Assembly (NCBI RefSeq): GCF_025971955.1
Contig: NZ_JAPDMX010000003.1
Span: 1 to 64,000, forward strand
Source: Shewanella subflava
GTDB lineage: Bacteria > Pseudomonadota > Gammaproteobacteria > Enterobacterales > Shewanellaceae
Length of the DNA: 64,000 bases
Reading direction: 5' to 3'
Each line of letters opens with the position of its first letter. Within the stretch, counting starts at the first letter, position 1. A model generated the notes under the pieces. It saw only the letters and a list, made by a program, of their open reading frames with translations, was not told the DNA's origin and searched no databases. This document shows positions 8,082 to 17,781 of the stretch, piece by piece. Position numbers and translations under genes: made by a program.

Positions 8082-10544
8082 GTGCATGTGAGTGATTTAA
8101 GGATGGAGTCTTTGTCTATTATTCAGCATGAACGTGTTGGGCATAACAGTGCGATTATTTGCGCTGAAAAATTGAATACGTTGCGATTACAACGTGTTCA
8201 ACTAACGCTACCTGAACATCAGTACCAACTTTTTTTACTTATCCCTTATTTACTTCAGGTTAATCACAAGCAATTACCTGGTTATACTGATGCTTCAACG
8301 CCTTCTGGGGTTTGTCAATTTTCATTTAATGATGCCATAAAACGCGCGTGCCAACTTGCTGATATTGAATATTTTCCTATGGTCTCGGAACAACCCTATG
8401 CATTTGAGGGAGTTTATGCCATGGGCAGCTCGTCGAGTTTTGGGCAAAACTTGAATAGCGACGTGGATATTTGGCTTGTTCATCATCAATCATTAAATCG
8501 CGCCGATCTAAAGCTAATAACTGACAAAACGGCTCGATTAACCACCTGGTTTGCCCAATTTGATTTTGAAGTCAACTTTTACCTTATTCACCCAAATCAA
8601 TTTCAAGAATGTGGTCTATATGACAATTGCCAACCTTTGGGTGAAGAGCACAGTGGCTCTGCGCAACATTGGCTTTTATTAGAAGAGTTTTATCGTACTC
8701 ACATTCGTTTGGCGGGCAAGTCTGTGGCGTGGTGGCCAAATGCTCAGGGCGATAATTTACTGTATTTAGGGACGTTAGATAATATTCCTGCCAGCGAATA
8801 TTTTGGCGCGTCTTTGTGGCAGTTGTATAAAGGCTTAAATAAACCGCACAAAGCATTATTAAAAGTGCTATTACTGGAAGTTTACGCCAGTGATTACCCT
8901 CAAAAACACATGATTACCGACACCATTTGGCAATATTGTTTAGCGGATAATTTCTCTGAGGATAACGATACTTATCTGATTTTGTATCAAAGAATTGAAG
9001 CGTATTTATTATCTAGACGAGAAGTGAGGCGGCTTGAAATTGCTAGGCGGTGTTTTTATCTTAAATGTGGTATTGCGTTATCAGCACCACAAGCAGTCAA
9101 TAATGATTGGCGAACGCAAAAGCTTACACAACTCACCCTAGATTGGCATTGGCCAAGCAGCTTATTGCTTACCCTAGATAATGCAAATAATTGGCATTCT
9201 GGCCAATTACAATGGTTTAACCAACAATTAAATGAACTGTTATTGACCAGCTATAAAAATTTACTGCAGTTTGCCTCAAAGCATGAATTAAGTGATCGTA
9301 TGCGGGTTGAAGAGTTAGGGTTGTTAGCACGTAAATTACACGGATTTTTTAACGATGATCCTCATACGCTGCCCTCATTGAACCCTTTGTGGAGTCAAGG
9401 CGTCAATGAGCCTGTGTTAGCTGTGTGGTATTCGAAAAAAAAATCGCAATATCAATTGTTCCGTGAGATCACTTCAGCTAAACAGTTAATAGGTCAGCAA
9501 GCATTATTTATTGGCAAAACGGTCGTTGATGTTGTGGCTTGGGCCGTAATGAATGGACTGGTTACCGATAAAACGCGTTGGTTTGCCATTGAGCGAAGCA
9601 AATCATATGCAACCAAGTTAGCGCACCTTGCCAATGTTTTATTACCCCATGTTAACCATCGTTTTGAAGTCACAAAACGTCATTTATGTCAGTCTTGGTT
9701 TTATCAGCAACTTATCGTGGTTGCTAACATGGATGACGACCCAACTGAACTATGGCATGGTCAGGAAATCATGGTTGATTACATGAACGGTGATATTTTA
9801 TCTTTAGGTCGTAGCAAGCAAAATATGCTGTCTAGTATAGATATCATCAGTTTAAATAGTTGGGGGGAGTGGCATAGTCATCGATTTGAAGGTGAGGTGG
9901 CATTACTTGATGCTATTTCATTTTTAGTATTAGGACTTAAGCGAGCCGATGCTCAAAGCCATATTTCAGTATTTTCATGCTCGGCTAAATTATCCAAACA
10001 AATAAGCGATCAACTTACTCAGCTGCTTGATTTGTGTTACCAAACGATTCAACGGGTAACCGATAGCCAGACACTGTTAATTGAACTTAATTTGGCCGAT
10101 AAAAAGTATGGCTTACATTTCAACTCATTAGGTATGGTTTATAAACCATTAATCGCGCACAAGGCCATATTTCATTACAATCGCCCCCGATTAGTGAATC
10201 ATCTACCTCGGCCAGAACTTAATAATGAGCCTTTTGCTACCGTTCCAACCATTATTCAGCGATATATTTCACATGGCGCAAAACAGTTTTTTTTACGTCA
10301 GTTAAAACAAAATCTTGAGGTGATTTTGGTTGATGAGCACAACAAACTGACTCATAGCGTATTAGATGATATGACGATCGCGCAGCTAGTTAACCAACAA
10401 AGCATGCACTTTGTGAAAAATAGCCATCAAGACCAGCAAGCATTTTTTAATATGCCGCAATTTTTCCATTTAGTACGAAAGGATGGTGTGTTGCAGGTTG
10501 AGCCTTTTGGGGTAACCGAAGATGAAATGGGCTCAGCGTTTTAA
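8082..10544 (+). CDS. cyaA: Class I adenylate cyclase
   Basis: It makes cAMP from ATP for CRP signalling. The 820-residue protein has the class I catalytic N-terminal domain, with YAMGSSSSFGQNLNSDVDIWLVH at about residues 111-133; the Ser pair and the DVD aspartates form the nucleotidyltransferase site. A long regulatory C-terminal half follows. E. coli CyaA is 848 residues with the same MGSTSSxGQ..SDLDIW signature. The start at 8082 is tentative: an ATG at 8103 is also possible, and neither has a strong RBS. Its stop codon lies in the loop of a long hairpin. Confidence 0.96.
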   Translation: MHVSDLRMESLSIIQHERVGHNSAIICAEKLNTLRLQRVQLTLPEHQYQLFLLIPYLLQVNHKQLPGYTDASTPSGVCQFSFNDAIKRACQLADIEYFPMVSEQPYAFEGVYAMGSSSSFGQNLNSDVDIWLVHHQSLNRADLKLITDKTARLTTWFAQFDFEVNFYLIHPNQFQECGLYDNCQPLGEEHSGSAQHWLLLEEFYRTHIRLAGKSVAWWPNAQGDNLLYLGTLDNIPASEYFGASLWQLYKGLNKPHKALLKVLLLEVYASDYPQKHMITDTIWQYCLADNFSEDNDTYLILYQRIEAYLLSRREVRRLEIARRCFYLKCGIALSAPQAVNNDWRTQKLTQLTLDWHWPSSLLLTLDNANNWHSGQLQWFNQQLNELLLTSYKNLLQFASKHELSDRMRVEELGLLARKLHGFFNDDPHTLPSLNPLWSQGVNEPVLAVWYSKKKSQYQLFREITSAKQLIGQQALFIGKTVVDVVAWAVMNGLVTDKTRWFAIERSKSYATKLAHLANVLLPHVNHRFEVTKRHLCQSWFYQQLIVVANMDDDPTELWHGQEIMVDYMNGDILSLGRSKQNMLSSIDIISLNSWGEWHSHRFEGEVALLDAISFLVLGLKRADAQSHISVFSCSAKLSKQISDQLTQLLDLCYQTIQRVTDSQTLLIELNLADKKYGLHFNSLGMVYKPLIAHKAIFHYNRPRLVNHLPRPELNNEPFATVPTIIQRYISHGAKQFFLRQLKQNLEVILVDEHNKLTHSVLDDMTIAQLVNQQSMHFVKNSHQDQQAFFNMPQFFHLVRKDGVLQVEPFGVTEDEMGSAF

Positions 10545-10559
10545 CTGAGCCTATTTCAT
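10522..10559. terminator. Long hairpin spanning the cyaA stop codon
   Basis: ATGAAATGGGCTCAG (10522-10536) pairs with CTGAGCCTATTTCAT (10545-10559), a 15-bp stem with one G-U or A-C position. The 8-base loop contains the end of cyaA including its TAA. It sits between convergent cyaA and cyaY and could act for either strand. There is no T tract, so a role in transcript-end stability or convergent-transcription control is as likely as intrinsic termination. Confidence 0.5.
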
Positions 10560-10575
10560 GACAAAGAGGATGCGA

Positions 10576-10905
10576 TCAGATGCTGATCACAATCCCGCCT
10601 TGCTTGGCAATCGATTCAAGCACAAAAGGCACAAAATCAATGTTGTTGCGGGTATCTAACCATTTACCGTTTTGATAAGTGAAATGGTAACCACCAGTTT
10701 TAGTCGCCAGCCAAATCTCATGCAATGGCTCTTGTTTATTGATAACAATTTGCGAGCCATCTTCAAAACTTAATTGCACTACATTACCACTGTAATCAAT
10801 ATCTACGTCGGCATCTTGTTCATCAATGGCGGTTTCGATGGCACTATCAATGGCGCTGAAAATTTCATCAGCCAATTGGTGAAACTCAGTATCTGTCATA
10901 GCCAT
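10576..10905 (-). CDS. cyaY: CyaY, bacterial frataxin
   Basis: This 109-residue iron-binding frataxin homologue regulates iron-sulfur cluster assembly through IscS. The N-terminal helix is acidic ([35 protein letters not shown]), providing the iron-binding ridge, and is followed by the beta-sheet core ([24 protein letters not shown]). Length equals the usual ~106 residues. ATG at 10903-10905 has AGGA ten bases upstream; a second in-frame ATG two codons on would also fit. It converges on cyaA, as in E. coli. Confidence 0.95.
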   Translation of the reverse strand: MAMTDTEFHQLADEIFSAIDSAIETAIDEQDADVDIDYSGNVVQLSFEDGSQIVINKQEPLHEIWLATKTGGYHFTYQNGKWLDTRNNIDFVPFVLESIAKQGGIVISI

Positions 10906-10972
10906 GCATTTCTATCCTTTGCTTTCTGCGTGATGAATGCGATTATAAGGCCATAATTGATCAGATGCACAG

Positions 10973-11161
10973 ATGTTGAGAAAAATGAGACTGCTTTTAT
11001 TACTTTTGCTTGCTAGCCTATTGCTTACTGCCTGTGGTCAGAAAGGGCCGTTATATAAAACGCCTACACCGGAAGATAACCAAACTGCCGTTGTGCCTGC
11101 AGTTGCTGACACCAAAATAACACCAGTAGAATTGGACTCACCCGCTGAAAAACAGCAATAG
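10973..11161 (+). CDS. lptM: LptM (YifL-like) small lipoprotein
   Basis: A 62-residue lipoprotein with a Leu-rich signal and the lipobox LLTAC, then GQKGPLYKTP. The CGxKGPLY segment directly after the lipidated Cys is the family signature. In E. coli LptM assists oxidative maturation of the LPS translocon LptD in the outer membrane. The start could also be the ATG at 10985. It heads the lptM-lysA-dapF cluster and ends 15 bp before lysA. Confidence 0.9.
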   Translation: MLRKMRLLLLLLLASLLLTACGQKGPLYKTPTPEDNQTAVVPAVADTKITPVELDSPAEKQQ

Positions 11162-11176
11162 AATAGGAAATGCATT

Positions 11177-12421
11177 GTGGATTTTTTTACTTATCAAGAG
11201 AGTAAGTTATTTGCCGAAGGTTGCGATGTAAGTGCGTTAGCTAAAAAACATGGTACCCCACTTTATATTTATTCCCGAGCAACCCTAGAGCGCCATTGGC
11301 ATGCTTTTGATAAGGCAGTGGCTGATCATCCACATTTGGTGTGCTATGCCGTTAAAGCAAACTCTAACCTTGGTGTGCTGAATACCTTAGCCCGTTTAGG
11401 CAGTGGTTTTGACATTGTATCTGGCGGCGAGCTGTCGCGTGTTTTACAAGCCGGTGGAGACCCTAAAAAAGTGGTTTTTTCAGGTGTTGGTAAAACGGTA
11501 CCAGAAATGGAACAAGCACTTAAGGTAGGCATTTACTGCTTTAATGTGGAATCAAGCGCAGAGCTTGAGCTGCTAAATGATGTTGCGGGACGTTTAGGTT
11601 ATATTGCGCCAGTGTCTTTGCGGGTTAATCCTGATGTTGATGCGGGCACCCATCCTTATATTTCTACCGGATTAAAAGAAAATAAATTTGGTATCGCTAT
11701 GGATGAGGCTGAACAGGTTTTTGCCCGTGCTGCCGCATTACCTCATTTACATGTGAAAGGGGTAGATTGTCATATTGGTTCACAGCTCACTGAAATTAAG
11801 CCCTTTTTAGATGCGATGGATCGCATGTTAGCGCTGATTGACCGTTTAGCAGAGCAAGATATCGATATCGAACACTTTGACGTTGGCGGGGGATTAGGTG
11901 TGCCATATAACAATGAAACGCCTCCGCACCCAGATGCTTACGCAGCAGCCTTGCTTGAGCGTTTAGGTCAACGTCCGATCAAACTGATATTTGAGCCAGG
12001 CCGAGCCATTGCAGCTAATGCGGGTATTTTTGTGACCGAAGTGCTTTTCTTAAAAGAAAATAGCGACAAACGTTTTGCGATTGTCGATGGCGCCATGAAT
12101 GATCTTATTCGTCCATCGCTTTACAGCGCATGGCAGAATATTATTCCAGTGAATCAAACTGATGCGCCAACTCAAGCTTATGATGTCGTCGGCCCTGTGT
12201 GTGAAACAGGCGACTTTTTAGGAAAAGATCGACAACTCGCTGTTAATGCGGGTGACCTACTTGCAGTGCGCTCAAGTGGAGCTTATGGCTTTGTGATGTC
12301 ATCTAATTATAACTCTCGTCCACGTGTGGCTGAGGTGATGGTTGATGGTACACAAGATATATTAGTACGTGAACGTGAAACAGTTGCCCAACTTTGGCAA
12401 GGTGAGCACTTACTGCCTTAA
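11177..12421 (+). CDS. lysA: Diaminopimelate decarboxylase
   Basis: This PLP enzyme makes lysine from meso-diaminopimelate, the last lysine step. The 414-residue protein begins at GTG with AGGA eight bases upstream. PLP-binding Lys60 lies in [30 protein letters not shown] and CETGD are fold III decarboxylase motifs, the last carrying the active-site Cys. It sits between lptM and dapF, whose product supplies its substrate, an arrangement also common in pseudomonads. Confidence 0.97.
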   Translation: MDFFTYQESKLFAEGCDVSALAKKHGTPLYIYSRATLERHWHAFDKAVADHPHLVCYAVKANSNLGVLNTLARLGSGFDIVSGGELSRVLQAGGDPKKVVFSGVGKTVPEMEQALKVGIYCFNVESSAELELLNDVAGRLGYIAPVSLRVNPDVDAGTHPYISTGLKENKFGIAMDEAEQVFARAAALPHLHVKGVDCHIGSQLTEIKPFLDAMDRMLALIDRLAEQDIDIEHFDVGGGLGVPYNNETPPHPDAYAAALLERLGQRPIKLIFEPGRAIAANAGIFVTEVLFLKENSDKRFAIVDGAMNDLIRPSLYSAWQNIIPVNQTDAPTQAYDVVGPVCETGDFLGKDRQLAVNAGDLLAVRSSGAYGFVMSSNYNSRPRVAEVMVDGTQDILVRERETVAQLWQGEHLLP

Positions 12422-12446
12422 TGCGTCAATAGAAAAGGAAAAGTCT

Positions 12447-13274
12447 TTGATTCAATTCACTAAAATGCATGGGCTAGGCAACGACTTTATGGTGGTTGAT
12501 GGCGTCACCCAAAATGTATTTTTTTCGCCAGAGCAGATTCGTCGCTTAGCCGATCGAAATTTTGGGATTGGCTTTGATCAATTATTATTGGTTGAGCCGC
12601 CCTATGATCCCGATTTAGATTTTCATTATCGTATTTTTAATGCCGATGGCAGCGAAGTGGAACAGTGCGGCAATGGTGCACGTTGTTTTGCTCGCTTTGT
12701 GCGTAATAAAGGCTTAACAAATAAGAATAAAATCCGCGTTAGCACCAGTTCTGGCAAAATCACTTTGCGAATTGAACGCGATGGGCATGTGACCGTTAAC
12801 ATGGGCGTGCCTGTTATTGACCCTAGTCAAATTCCTTTTAAAGCCAAAAAGAGTGAAAAAACCTATTTACTTCAAACACCGTTGCAAACTTTTTTATGTG
12901 GTGCAATTTCTATGGGAAATCCACATTGTGTATTAGAAGTGGAAGACGTAGAAAAGGCGGCTGTAGCGGAAATTGGCGCGATGTTAACCAACCACGAGCG
13001 TTTTCCAAAAGGGGTTAATGTTGGGTTTATGCAGGTGGTGAGTTCCAGTCACATCAAATTACGAGTGTATGAGCGTGGCGCTGCTGAAACATTGGCTTGT
13101 GGCACGGGTGCGTGTGCAGCTGTAGCTGTTGGTATGTTGCAAGATAAATTAGATAACCAGGTTAGGGTCGATTTACCCGGAGGCTCACTGACGATTAATT
13201 GGGAGGGTGAAGGTAAATCATTATGGATGACAGGTCCGGCCGAACATGTATATGATGGTCAAATTCAGTTGTAA
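12447..13274 (+). CDS. dapF: Diaminopimelate epimerase
   Basis: It interconverts LL- and meso-diaminopimelate for lysine and peptidoglycan. The catalytic Cys pair is visible in EQCGNGARC (Cys74) and [10 protein letters not shown] (about 218). I choose the TTG at 12447, which gives [14 protein letters not shown], the conserved N-terminus, 275 residues (E. coli 274), and has AAGGA seven bases upstream. The upstream ATG at 12369 would add 26 foreign residues and overlap lysA. Confidence 0.96.
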   Translation: MIQFTKMHGLGNDFMVVDGVTQNVFFSPEQIRRLADRNFGIGFDQLLLVEPPYDPDLDFHYRIFNADGSEVEQCGNGARCFARFVRNKGLTNKNKIRVSTSSGKITLRIERDGHVTVNMGVPVIDPSQIPFKAKKSEKTYLLQTPLQTFLCGAISMGNPHCVLEVEDVEKAAVAEIGAMLTNHERFPKGVNVGFMQVVSSSHIKLRVYERGAAETLACGTGACAAVAVGMLQDKLDNQVRVDLPGGSLTINWEGEGKSLWMTGPAEHVYDGQIQL

Positions 13275-13296
13275 TATTTAGGAATAGTAATTTTTT

Positions 13297-14028
13297 ATGA
13301 GTGACTTAACTTCAGCCGCTGATGTGGCATCAAATCAAGATATACCATCAGAAACCGCATTAAATATTGATGCGATTGGCCAGGATTTAAGTGCTGAAAT
13401 GATGGCAAACTTTAAACATCAATTACTCGATGAAAACATCATTCGTGAATATTTATTGGATAACCCTGATTTTTTCAATCGGTTTCCTGAGCTATTGATT
13501 GCGTTGAGATTAAGTCATCATGAGCGTGGGGTGGTATCTTTAGTTGAGCGCAGACAAGAAATATTGCGTCAAAAAGTGACTCAACTTGAGGAAGAAATTA
13601 CCAGCTTAATGAATGTGGCTAAACAAAATGAGCGCATTTTTTTATTCAACACTGAATTGTCGTTTCAGTTGCTTGCGTGTGAAGATTTAGGGGCGCTGAG
13701 ACAAACCCTGTCAGAAGGGTTGCAACAGGAATTTGGTTTCACCCATGTACGATTAATCACAGTGCATGATATCGACAGTGAACTGGCTAATATATGGCGT
13801 CATAGGATCCAAAATAATTACTATTTTGGTCGCTTAACCCAATCAGAATCAAAACGATTATTCGGCAGTGAAGTTGGCTCAGTAGCATTAACACGATTAT
13901 CAAATGAGAATGGTCAGGTAATATTTGCGATTGCCAGCAGCGATCCCGCTCACTTCTATCCTGATATGGATTCATTACTATTCAGTCAATTACGCCGTTT
14001 ATTGGACCACCTATTGCCGACTTTTTAG
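13297..14028 (+). CDS. DUF484 family protein
   Basis: A 243-residue DUF484 protein, the family found between dapF and xerC in many gammaproteobacteria. The N-terminal part (IIREYLLDNPDFFNRFPELL) and helix (VSLVERRQEILRQKVTQLEEEI) are typical; a GAF-like domain follows from about residue 110. The Asp/Ala-rich first 40 residues are variable. Function is not established. Spacing of 22 bp to dapF indicates the same operon. Confidence 0.85.
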   Translation: MSDLTSAADVASNQDIPSETALNIDAIGQDLSAEMMANFKHQLLDENIIREYLLDNPDFFNRFPELLIALRLSHHERGVVSLVERRQEILRQKVTQLEEEITSLMNVAKQNERIFLFNTELSFQLLACEDLGALRQTLSEGLQQEFGFTHVRLITVHDIDSELANIWRHRIQNNYYFGRLTQSESKRLFGSEVGSVALTRLSNENGQVIFAIASSDPAHFYPDMDSLLFSQLRRLLDHLLPTF

Positions 14029-14105
14029 CTGTGTTGCGACTGATATTTTGGGGCGTGTAATCATCAGTGTAACGGCATTGCTCAATCATAACCGGAGTCA
14101 ACACC

Positions 14106-15008
14106 ATGCCACACAATGATTGGCAAGCAAAGTATTGCCAATATTTGACCTCTGAACGTCAATTGTCTGCCTACACAATTCGTAACTATCTGTATGAATT
14201 GACGCGGGCCCAATCGCTATTGGGCGATAAGGTGTTATTACAAGATGCCAACCGCGAGCAATTGCAACAAGTACTGGCTAAGTTACATCGTCAGGGGCTA
14301 AGCCCAAGGTCAATTTCATTGCATTTATCGGCGCAAAAGCAGTTTTTTGAGTTCTTATTGACCGAAAAAAAGATACAGATTAACCCCGCTCAAACCCTGA
14401 CTGCGCCTAAGCAAAATAAACCCTTGCCCAAAAATATGGACGTAGATGCCGTTAGTCATTTACTTGATATTAATGGTGATGATCCACTGGTTATTCGTGA
14501 TAAAGCCATTATGGAATTGTTTTATTCAAGCGGCCTTCGACTCGCTGAGCTTGCTGCTTTAAATTGCGATGATATTCAGCTAGATAATGCTGAAGTGAAA
14601 GTCATGGGTAAAGGTAGTAAGCAACGCATTGTGCCCGTTGGGAAGCTAGCTATGGAAGCGTTAACTTTGTGGCTTATGCATCGAGCCGATATGCCAACTC
14701 AACATGCCGCCGATGCTTTATTTGTTAGCAATCAGGGTAAACGCTTATCTCACCGCAGTATTCAAGCCCGGATGAATAAATGGGGGCAAGAGCAGGCATT
14801 ATCAGTAAAAGTGCATCCGCATAAACTACGTCATTCGTTTGCCACTCATATGCTTGAATCCAGTGCCGATTTAAGGGCGGTGCAGGAGTTATTAGGGCAT
14901 GCTAATCTTTCTACTACCCAAATTTATACAAGTCTTGATTTTCAGCATTTAGCCAAAGTCTATGATGGGGCTCATCCTCGAGCCAAGAAAACCAAAGGGA
15001 GTTCATGA
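14106..15008 (+). CDS. xerC: Tyrosine recombinase XerC
   Basis: A 300-residue site-specific recombinase that with XerD resolves chromosome dimers at dif. It has an N-terminal SAM-like DNA-binding domain ([36 protein letters not shown]) and a C-terminal catalytic domain with Arg in [21 protein letters not shown], the [13 protein letters not shown] block and its nucleophile Tyr. GGAG eight bases before the ATG supports the start. The 3' end overlaps the HAD gene by 4 bp. The chromosomal position after dapF-DUF484 separates it from phage integrases. Confidence 0.96.
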   Translation: MPHNDWQAKYCQYLTSERQLSAYTIRNYLYELTRAQSLLGDKVLLQDANREQLQQVLAKLHRQGLSPRSISLHLSAQKQFFEFLLTEKKIQINPAQTLTAPKQNKPLPKNMDVDAVSHLLDINGDDPLVIRDKAIMELFYSSGLRLAELAALNCDDIQLDNAEVKVMGKGSKQRIVPVGKLAMEALTLWLMHRADMPTQHAADALFVSNQGKRLSHRSIQARMNKWGQEQALSVKVHPHKLRHSFATHMLESSADLRAVQELLGHANLSTTQIYTSLDFQHLAKVYDGAHPRAKKTKGSS

Positions 15009-15805
15009 TGAAACATCACGACCCAAAGTACCAGTCTGCTTCAGCATCCATTACCCCATCTTCAGTTAGTGCACAACTTCAATCTGGCATCATTCAATAC
15101 CAACGGCTTAAGCCATTCAAGGCAATCAGCTTTGATTTAGACGACACCTTATATGATAACCAGCCGATTATTGCCAATGCGGTAAAGCAGTCATTTGCCT
15201 TATTACATCGTGAGTATCCAGCGTCTACCCAATGGACTCCAGAGGATTGGCTTAAGTGTAAATTGGCACAACAATCCCTGCATCCTGAACTTAAACATGA
15301 TACTTCAGCGGCGCGATATACCATGCTCAGAGAGGGATTAATTCAGCTTGGTTACAATGAAATACAAGCTACCCAAGGAGCGCAAGCGGGATTGGCTTGT
15401 TTTCAGCATTATCGCAGTGATTTTAACGTCACCGAAGATGTCATCGCCATTTTGAAGGCATTAAAAGTCGACTTTAGATTGGTGGGGATTACCAATGGCA
15501 ATGTCGATGCCAGTCGGATTGGATTAAGTGACGTGCTGGAATTTGTGTTACATCCAGGTTATGGCGTAAAAATGAAACCCCACAGTGACATGTTTACCAT
15601 GGCTTGCAACCAGTTAGCTATTGTACCTTCTGAGTTATTGCATATAGGTGATCACCCAAACTCTGATATTTTTGGTGCAAAAGTAGCAGGCTGTCAGACC
15701 GTTTGGCTTAATCCTTGTCAACAAAATAGAGATAAAAAACCGTCCAGTTTATTGCCCCAGATAAAAATTACTCACCTCAGCAAGTTATTGGATTTTTGTC
15801 GTTAA
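15005..15805 (+). CDS. yigB: HAD-family phosphatase, YigB-like
   Basis: A 266-residue haloacid-dehalogenase phosphatase. The nucleophile motif is [12 protein letters not shown] (DxDxT), motif II is GITNGN, the Lys is in [13 protein letters not shown], and motif IV is [17 protein letters not shown]. In E. coli YigB follows xerC and dephosphorylates the riboflavin precursor 5-amino-6-(5-phosphoribitylamino)uracil; the same position supports orthology. About 35 extra N-terminal residues precede the core. Substrate is inferred from synteny only. Confidence 0.85.
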   Translation: MMKHHDPKYQSASASITPSSVSAQLQSGIIQYQRLKPFKAISFDLDDTLYDNQPIIANAVKQSFALLHREYPASTQWTPEDWLKCKLAQQSLHPELKHDTSAARYTMLREGLIQLGYNEIQATQGAQAGLACFQHYRSDFNVTEDVIAILKALKVDFRLVGITNGNVDASRIGLSDVLEFVLHPGYGVKMKPHSDMFTMACNQLAIVPSELLHIGDHPNSDIFGAKVAGCQTVWLNPCQQNRDKKPSSLLPQIKITHLSKLLDFCR

Positions 15806-15896
15806 ATTATGGCGTTTTTAACATGTTGAGTGTAAGTGTTTTGTGTGATTTAATTTTTGAGTTATCACTTCAACTATATTGATTCAAGGAAGAAAA

Positions 15897-16388
15897 ATGA
15901 GCACCAAATTAAGATTGAGCTTCATTGTTGTGTTATCTATTTTAAGTTTATCGGCATGTTCGATTAAGCAAAAGGTTGACCCCATAGAAGTCACGAGTGC
16001 GACAGAGGTGTGTATTGTCGAAAACAAAGATGTGCGTGAAGGTTTTTTAAAAGAATTTGAAAAAGTGTTACAGCAAAAACAGATTAAATACCGACTCATT
16101 CAAGAGCTAGATGCGCAAAATGGTTGTGAGTGGACAGCAACGTATACCGCAAATTGGGCGTGGGATTTAGCGTTATACATGGTGTATGCCGAAATAAAAG
16201 TATTTTATCAAGGCAGATTAGATGGTGAGGCTATCTATGATGCAAGAATGGGGGGCGCTAATATGAATAAATTTATTGATGCAGAACCTAAAATACGCGA
16301 GTTAGTGGAGCAATTGATTCAGCAGAAACAAGCTAACAATCAATTTAGAGTAATTCACTCCTTTACTGAGCATCAAGTTGCCATTTAA
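15897..16388 (+). CDS. Small lipoprotein of unknown function
   Basis: A 163-residue protein with a signal peptide and lipobox LSLSACS, so likely a lipoprotein. Start at 15897 has AAGGA seven bases upstream. The mature part is alpha/beta with two conserved-looking Cys (EVCIVEN and NGCEWTATY), a Trp/Tyr-rich block (TANWAWDLALYMVYAEIKVFY) and a helix ending near residue 150. I recognise it only as a Shewanella-type hypothetical. It stands alone, ending in a bidirectional terminator. Confidence 0.75.
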   Translation: MSTKLRLSFIVVLSILSLSACSIKQKVDPIEVTSATEVCIVENKDVREGFLKEFEKVLQQKQIKYRLIQELDAQNGCEWTATYTANWAWDLALYMVYAEIKVFYQGRLDGEAIYDARMGGANMNKFIDAEPKIRELVEQLIQQKQANNQFRVIHSFTEHQVAI

Positions 16389-16410
16389 ATAAACTTATTA
16401 TTCGATATTC

Positions 16411-16445
16411 AAAGCCAATAAATCAGTTTTATTGGCTTTTTATTT
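16411..16445. terminator. Bidirectional intrinsic terminator
   Basis: AAAGCCAATAAA (16411-16422) pairs with TTTATTGGCTTT (16428-16439), with a 5-base loop and a T-rich tail on the plus strand and the A-run giving T's on the minus strand. It separates two convergent genes. Confidence 0.85.
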
Positions 16446-16941
16446 ACTTAAATTTTAAACCGCTGCGCTTACTCATTTGATCAACCTGCTCATGGCTAGC
16501 GTGCATATCGGCATCGCCTACGCGAAAATAGGTGCCGCTGTAAGGATCTTGGCCAATGTAAATTGGTCTAAGTTTCAGATCCACAGCGGGCACATGGATT
16601 CTGATCAACTTCTTACCCATTATTTCAATAATTTGCACGTCAGTTGGCGATAAAATGTTATGACTGATTTTTTGCGGATTGTTGAGAATTTGCCAAATTT
16701 CACTGAGCATCGGCATCGGGTTAACAATGCCTTCAATACTAAATTCACCATGCTCTTCTTTTACACCTAAAATAATCTCACCACCTAAGGTGTTAGCAAA
16801 GGCACTATAGGTTTCCCACATGCCTTCTGGTAGTTTGCCATTACCATCACGTCCACCCGCAAGTTTAAATTCTACCTGGGCAGACTCGTGAAGATTAGCA
16901 ATATCATCTAAAGCAAAGGTAGGGTAGTGATGGTTAGGCAT
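16444..16941 (-). CDS. Stand-alone AlbA_2 (Schlafen-type) domain protein
   Basis: A 165-residue protein that is almost entirely an AlbA_2 domain: ESAQVEFKLAGG, ETYSAFANTLGGEIILGVKEE, then LIRIHVPAVDLKLRPIYIG and TYFRVGDADMHAS. AlbA_2 domains usually sit at the N-terminus of larger putative transcription regulators or nucleases; here the C-terminal ATPase-like part is absent. Function is unknown; nucleic-acid binding is inferred from the family. It is monocistronic. Confidence 0.8.
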   Translation of the reverse strand: MPNHHYPTFALDDIANLHESAQVEFKLAGGRDGNGKLPEGMWETYSAFANTLGGEIILGVKEEHGEFSIEGIVNPMPMLSEIWQILNNPQKISHNILSPTDVQIIEIMGKKLIRIHVPAVDLKLRPIYIGQDPYSGTYFRVGDADMHASHEQVDQMSKRSGLKFK

Positions 16942-17032
16942 AACGTTAGTCGATTAGTCATATTCTGTAGTTAGCTTATGAATAATCGACTGAAAAAGAT
17001 AGTCAAAAGTCAAAGAGACTCAGCTGATAACA

Positions 17033-17569
17033 CTATAACGCTAAGGCCTTAGGAAACAGCATATTATTTTCTAAGTGAATATGCATTTGTAAATCGGCAT
17101 CAAATTCTGCCAGCGTTTTATAGCAGGTACGCCAGGTGTTACAAGCCCCTTCAGGGATAAGGTAGTTATGCGTTAAGGCTCTTAACTGTAGCAGTATCTC
17201 CTGAGCATTATCATGTTCATGCTCCATTACATGAATAGGATTGCCAATATGACCAAAGCACCCATTAACTTCTTGCCCCTGACTAAGCGAGCGTATAGCA
17301 GGGAATAAAATACGTTCTTCTTTAATAAGGTGTGGCATCAGTTCTGCGATTAACTCAGTCACGCAATGTGATAAAGGGACAATTTCTTGATGGTCATCAG
17401 CATGGGCAACCACCATTCGCTGCAAGTACTCTTGTAATAAGGGGGCGGTGTCACGAATGTATCTATGGTGGGTTGCTTCAATGTGATTAAGCAGGTCAAT
17501 AAGGGGTAACTGCTCTAGTTGAGACAAGTGCGCTTGTTGTTCAGCAGAGAATAATTCCGGTGTAGTCAT
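17033..17569 (-). CDS. Ric/YtfE-like di-iron hemerythrin protein without the ScdA_N domain
   Basis: A 178-residue hemerythrin-like protein. His/Glu ligands are visible in each helix: ATHHRYIRDTAPLL, HLIKEERILFPAI, HVMEHEHDNAQEIL and MHIHLENNMLFPKAL. These match the C-terminal domain of YtfE/Ric proteins, which repair iron-sulfur clusters after nitrosative stress. The roughly 50-residue Cys-containing N-terminal domain of YtfE is missing. A plausible NsrR operator just upstream agrees with NO-responsive expression. It may instead be a generic hemerythrin; the operator tips the balance. Confidence 0.8.
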   Translation of the reverse strand: MTTPELFSAEQQAHLSQLEQLPLIDLLNHIEATHHRYIRDTAPLLQEYLQRMVVAHADDHQEIVPLSHCVTELIAELMPHLIKEERILFPAIRSLSQGQEVNGCFGHIGNPIHVMEHEHDNAQEILLQLRALTHNYLIPEGACNTWRTCYKTLAEFDADLQMHIHLENNMLFPKALAL

Positions 17570-17592
17570 GACGATCCCAAAGAATAAATTTT

Positions 17593-17615
17593 AAGCTGAG
17601 TATTAAATGCATCTT
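17593..17615 (-). promoter_or_regulatory. NsrR-like operator upstream of the Ric-like gene
   Basis: On the minus strand the half-site AAGATGCATTT is followed after one A by ATACTCAGCTT, which matches the complementary half AAATGCATCTT at 7 of 11 positions, the 11-1-11 layout of NO-sensing NsrR sites. It lies 24-46 bp before the start codon. NsrR itself is not in the window. Confidence 0.6.
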
Positions 17616-17781
17616 TATTTTTGGCAAGATAAACCCGACTAATTTGATAGGTTAATCACACATTAGCCAGTAATTAATGCTACAGAGATCGCTAAGCTGA
17701 GAGTATTCAGATTAGCAATGCTATTTCGTTAAGGTTAAGTACTTTTTATTGAGGCGTGTTTATGTTCATTTATCAACATAG

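Noticed and set aside
7860..8087. 75-codon minus-strand frame between hemC and cyaA
   Set aside because: It overlaps the cyaA start, has no clear RBS and no family resemblance; the region must hold promoters.
12369..12446. Upstream ATG extension of dapF
   Set aside because: It adds 26 non-family residues inside lysA; the TTG at 12447 has a good RBS and gives the conserved N-terminus.
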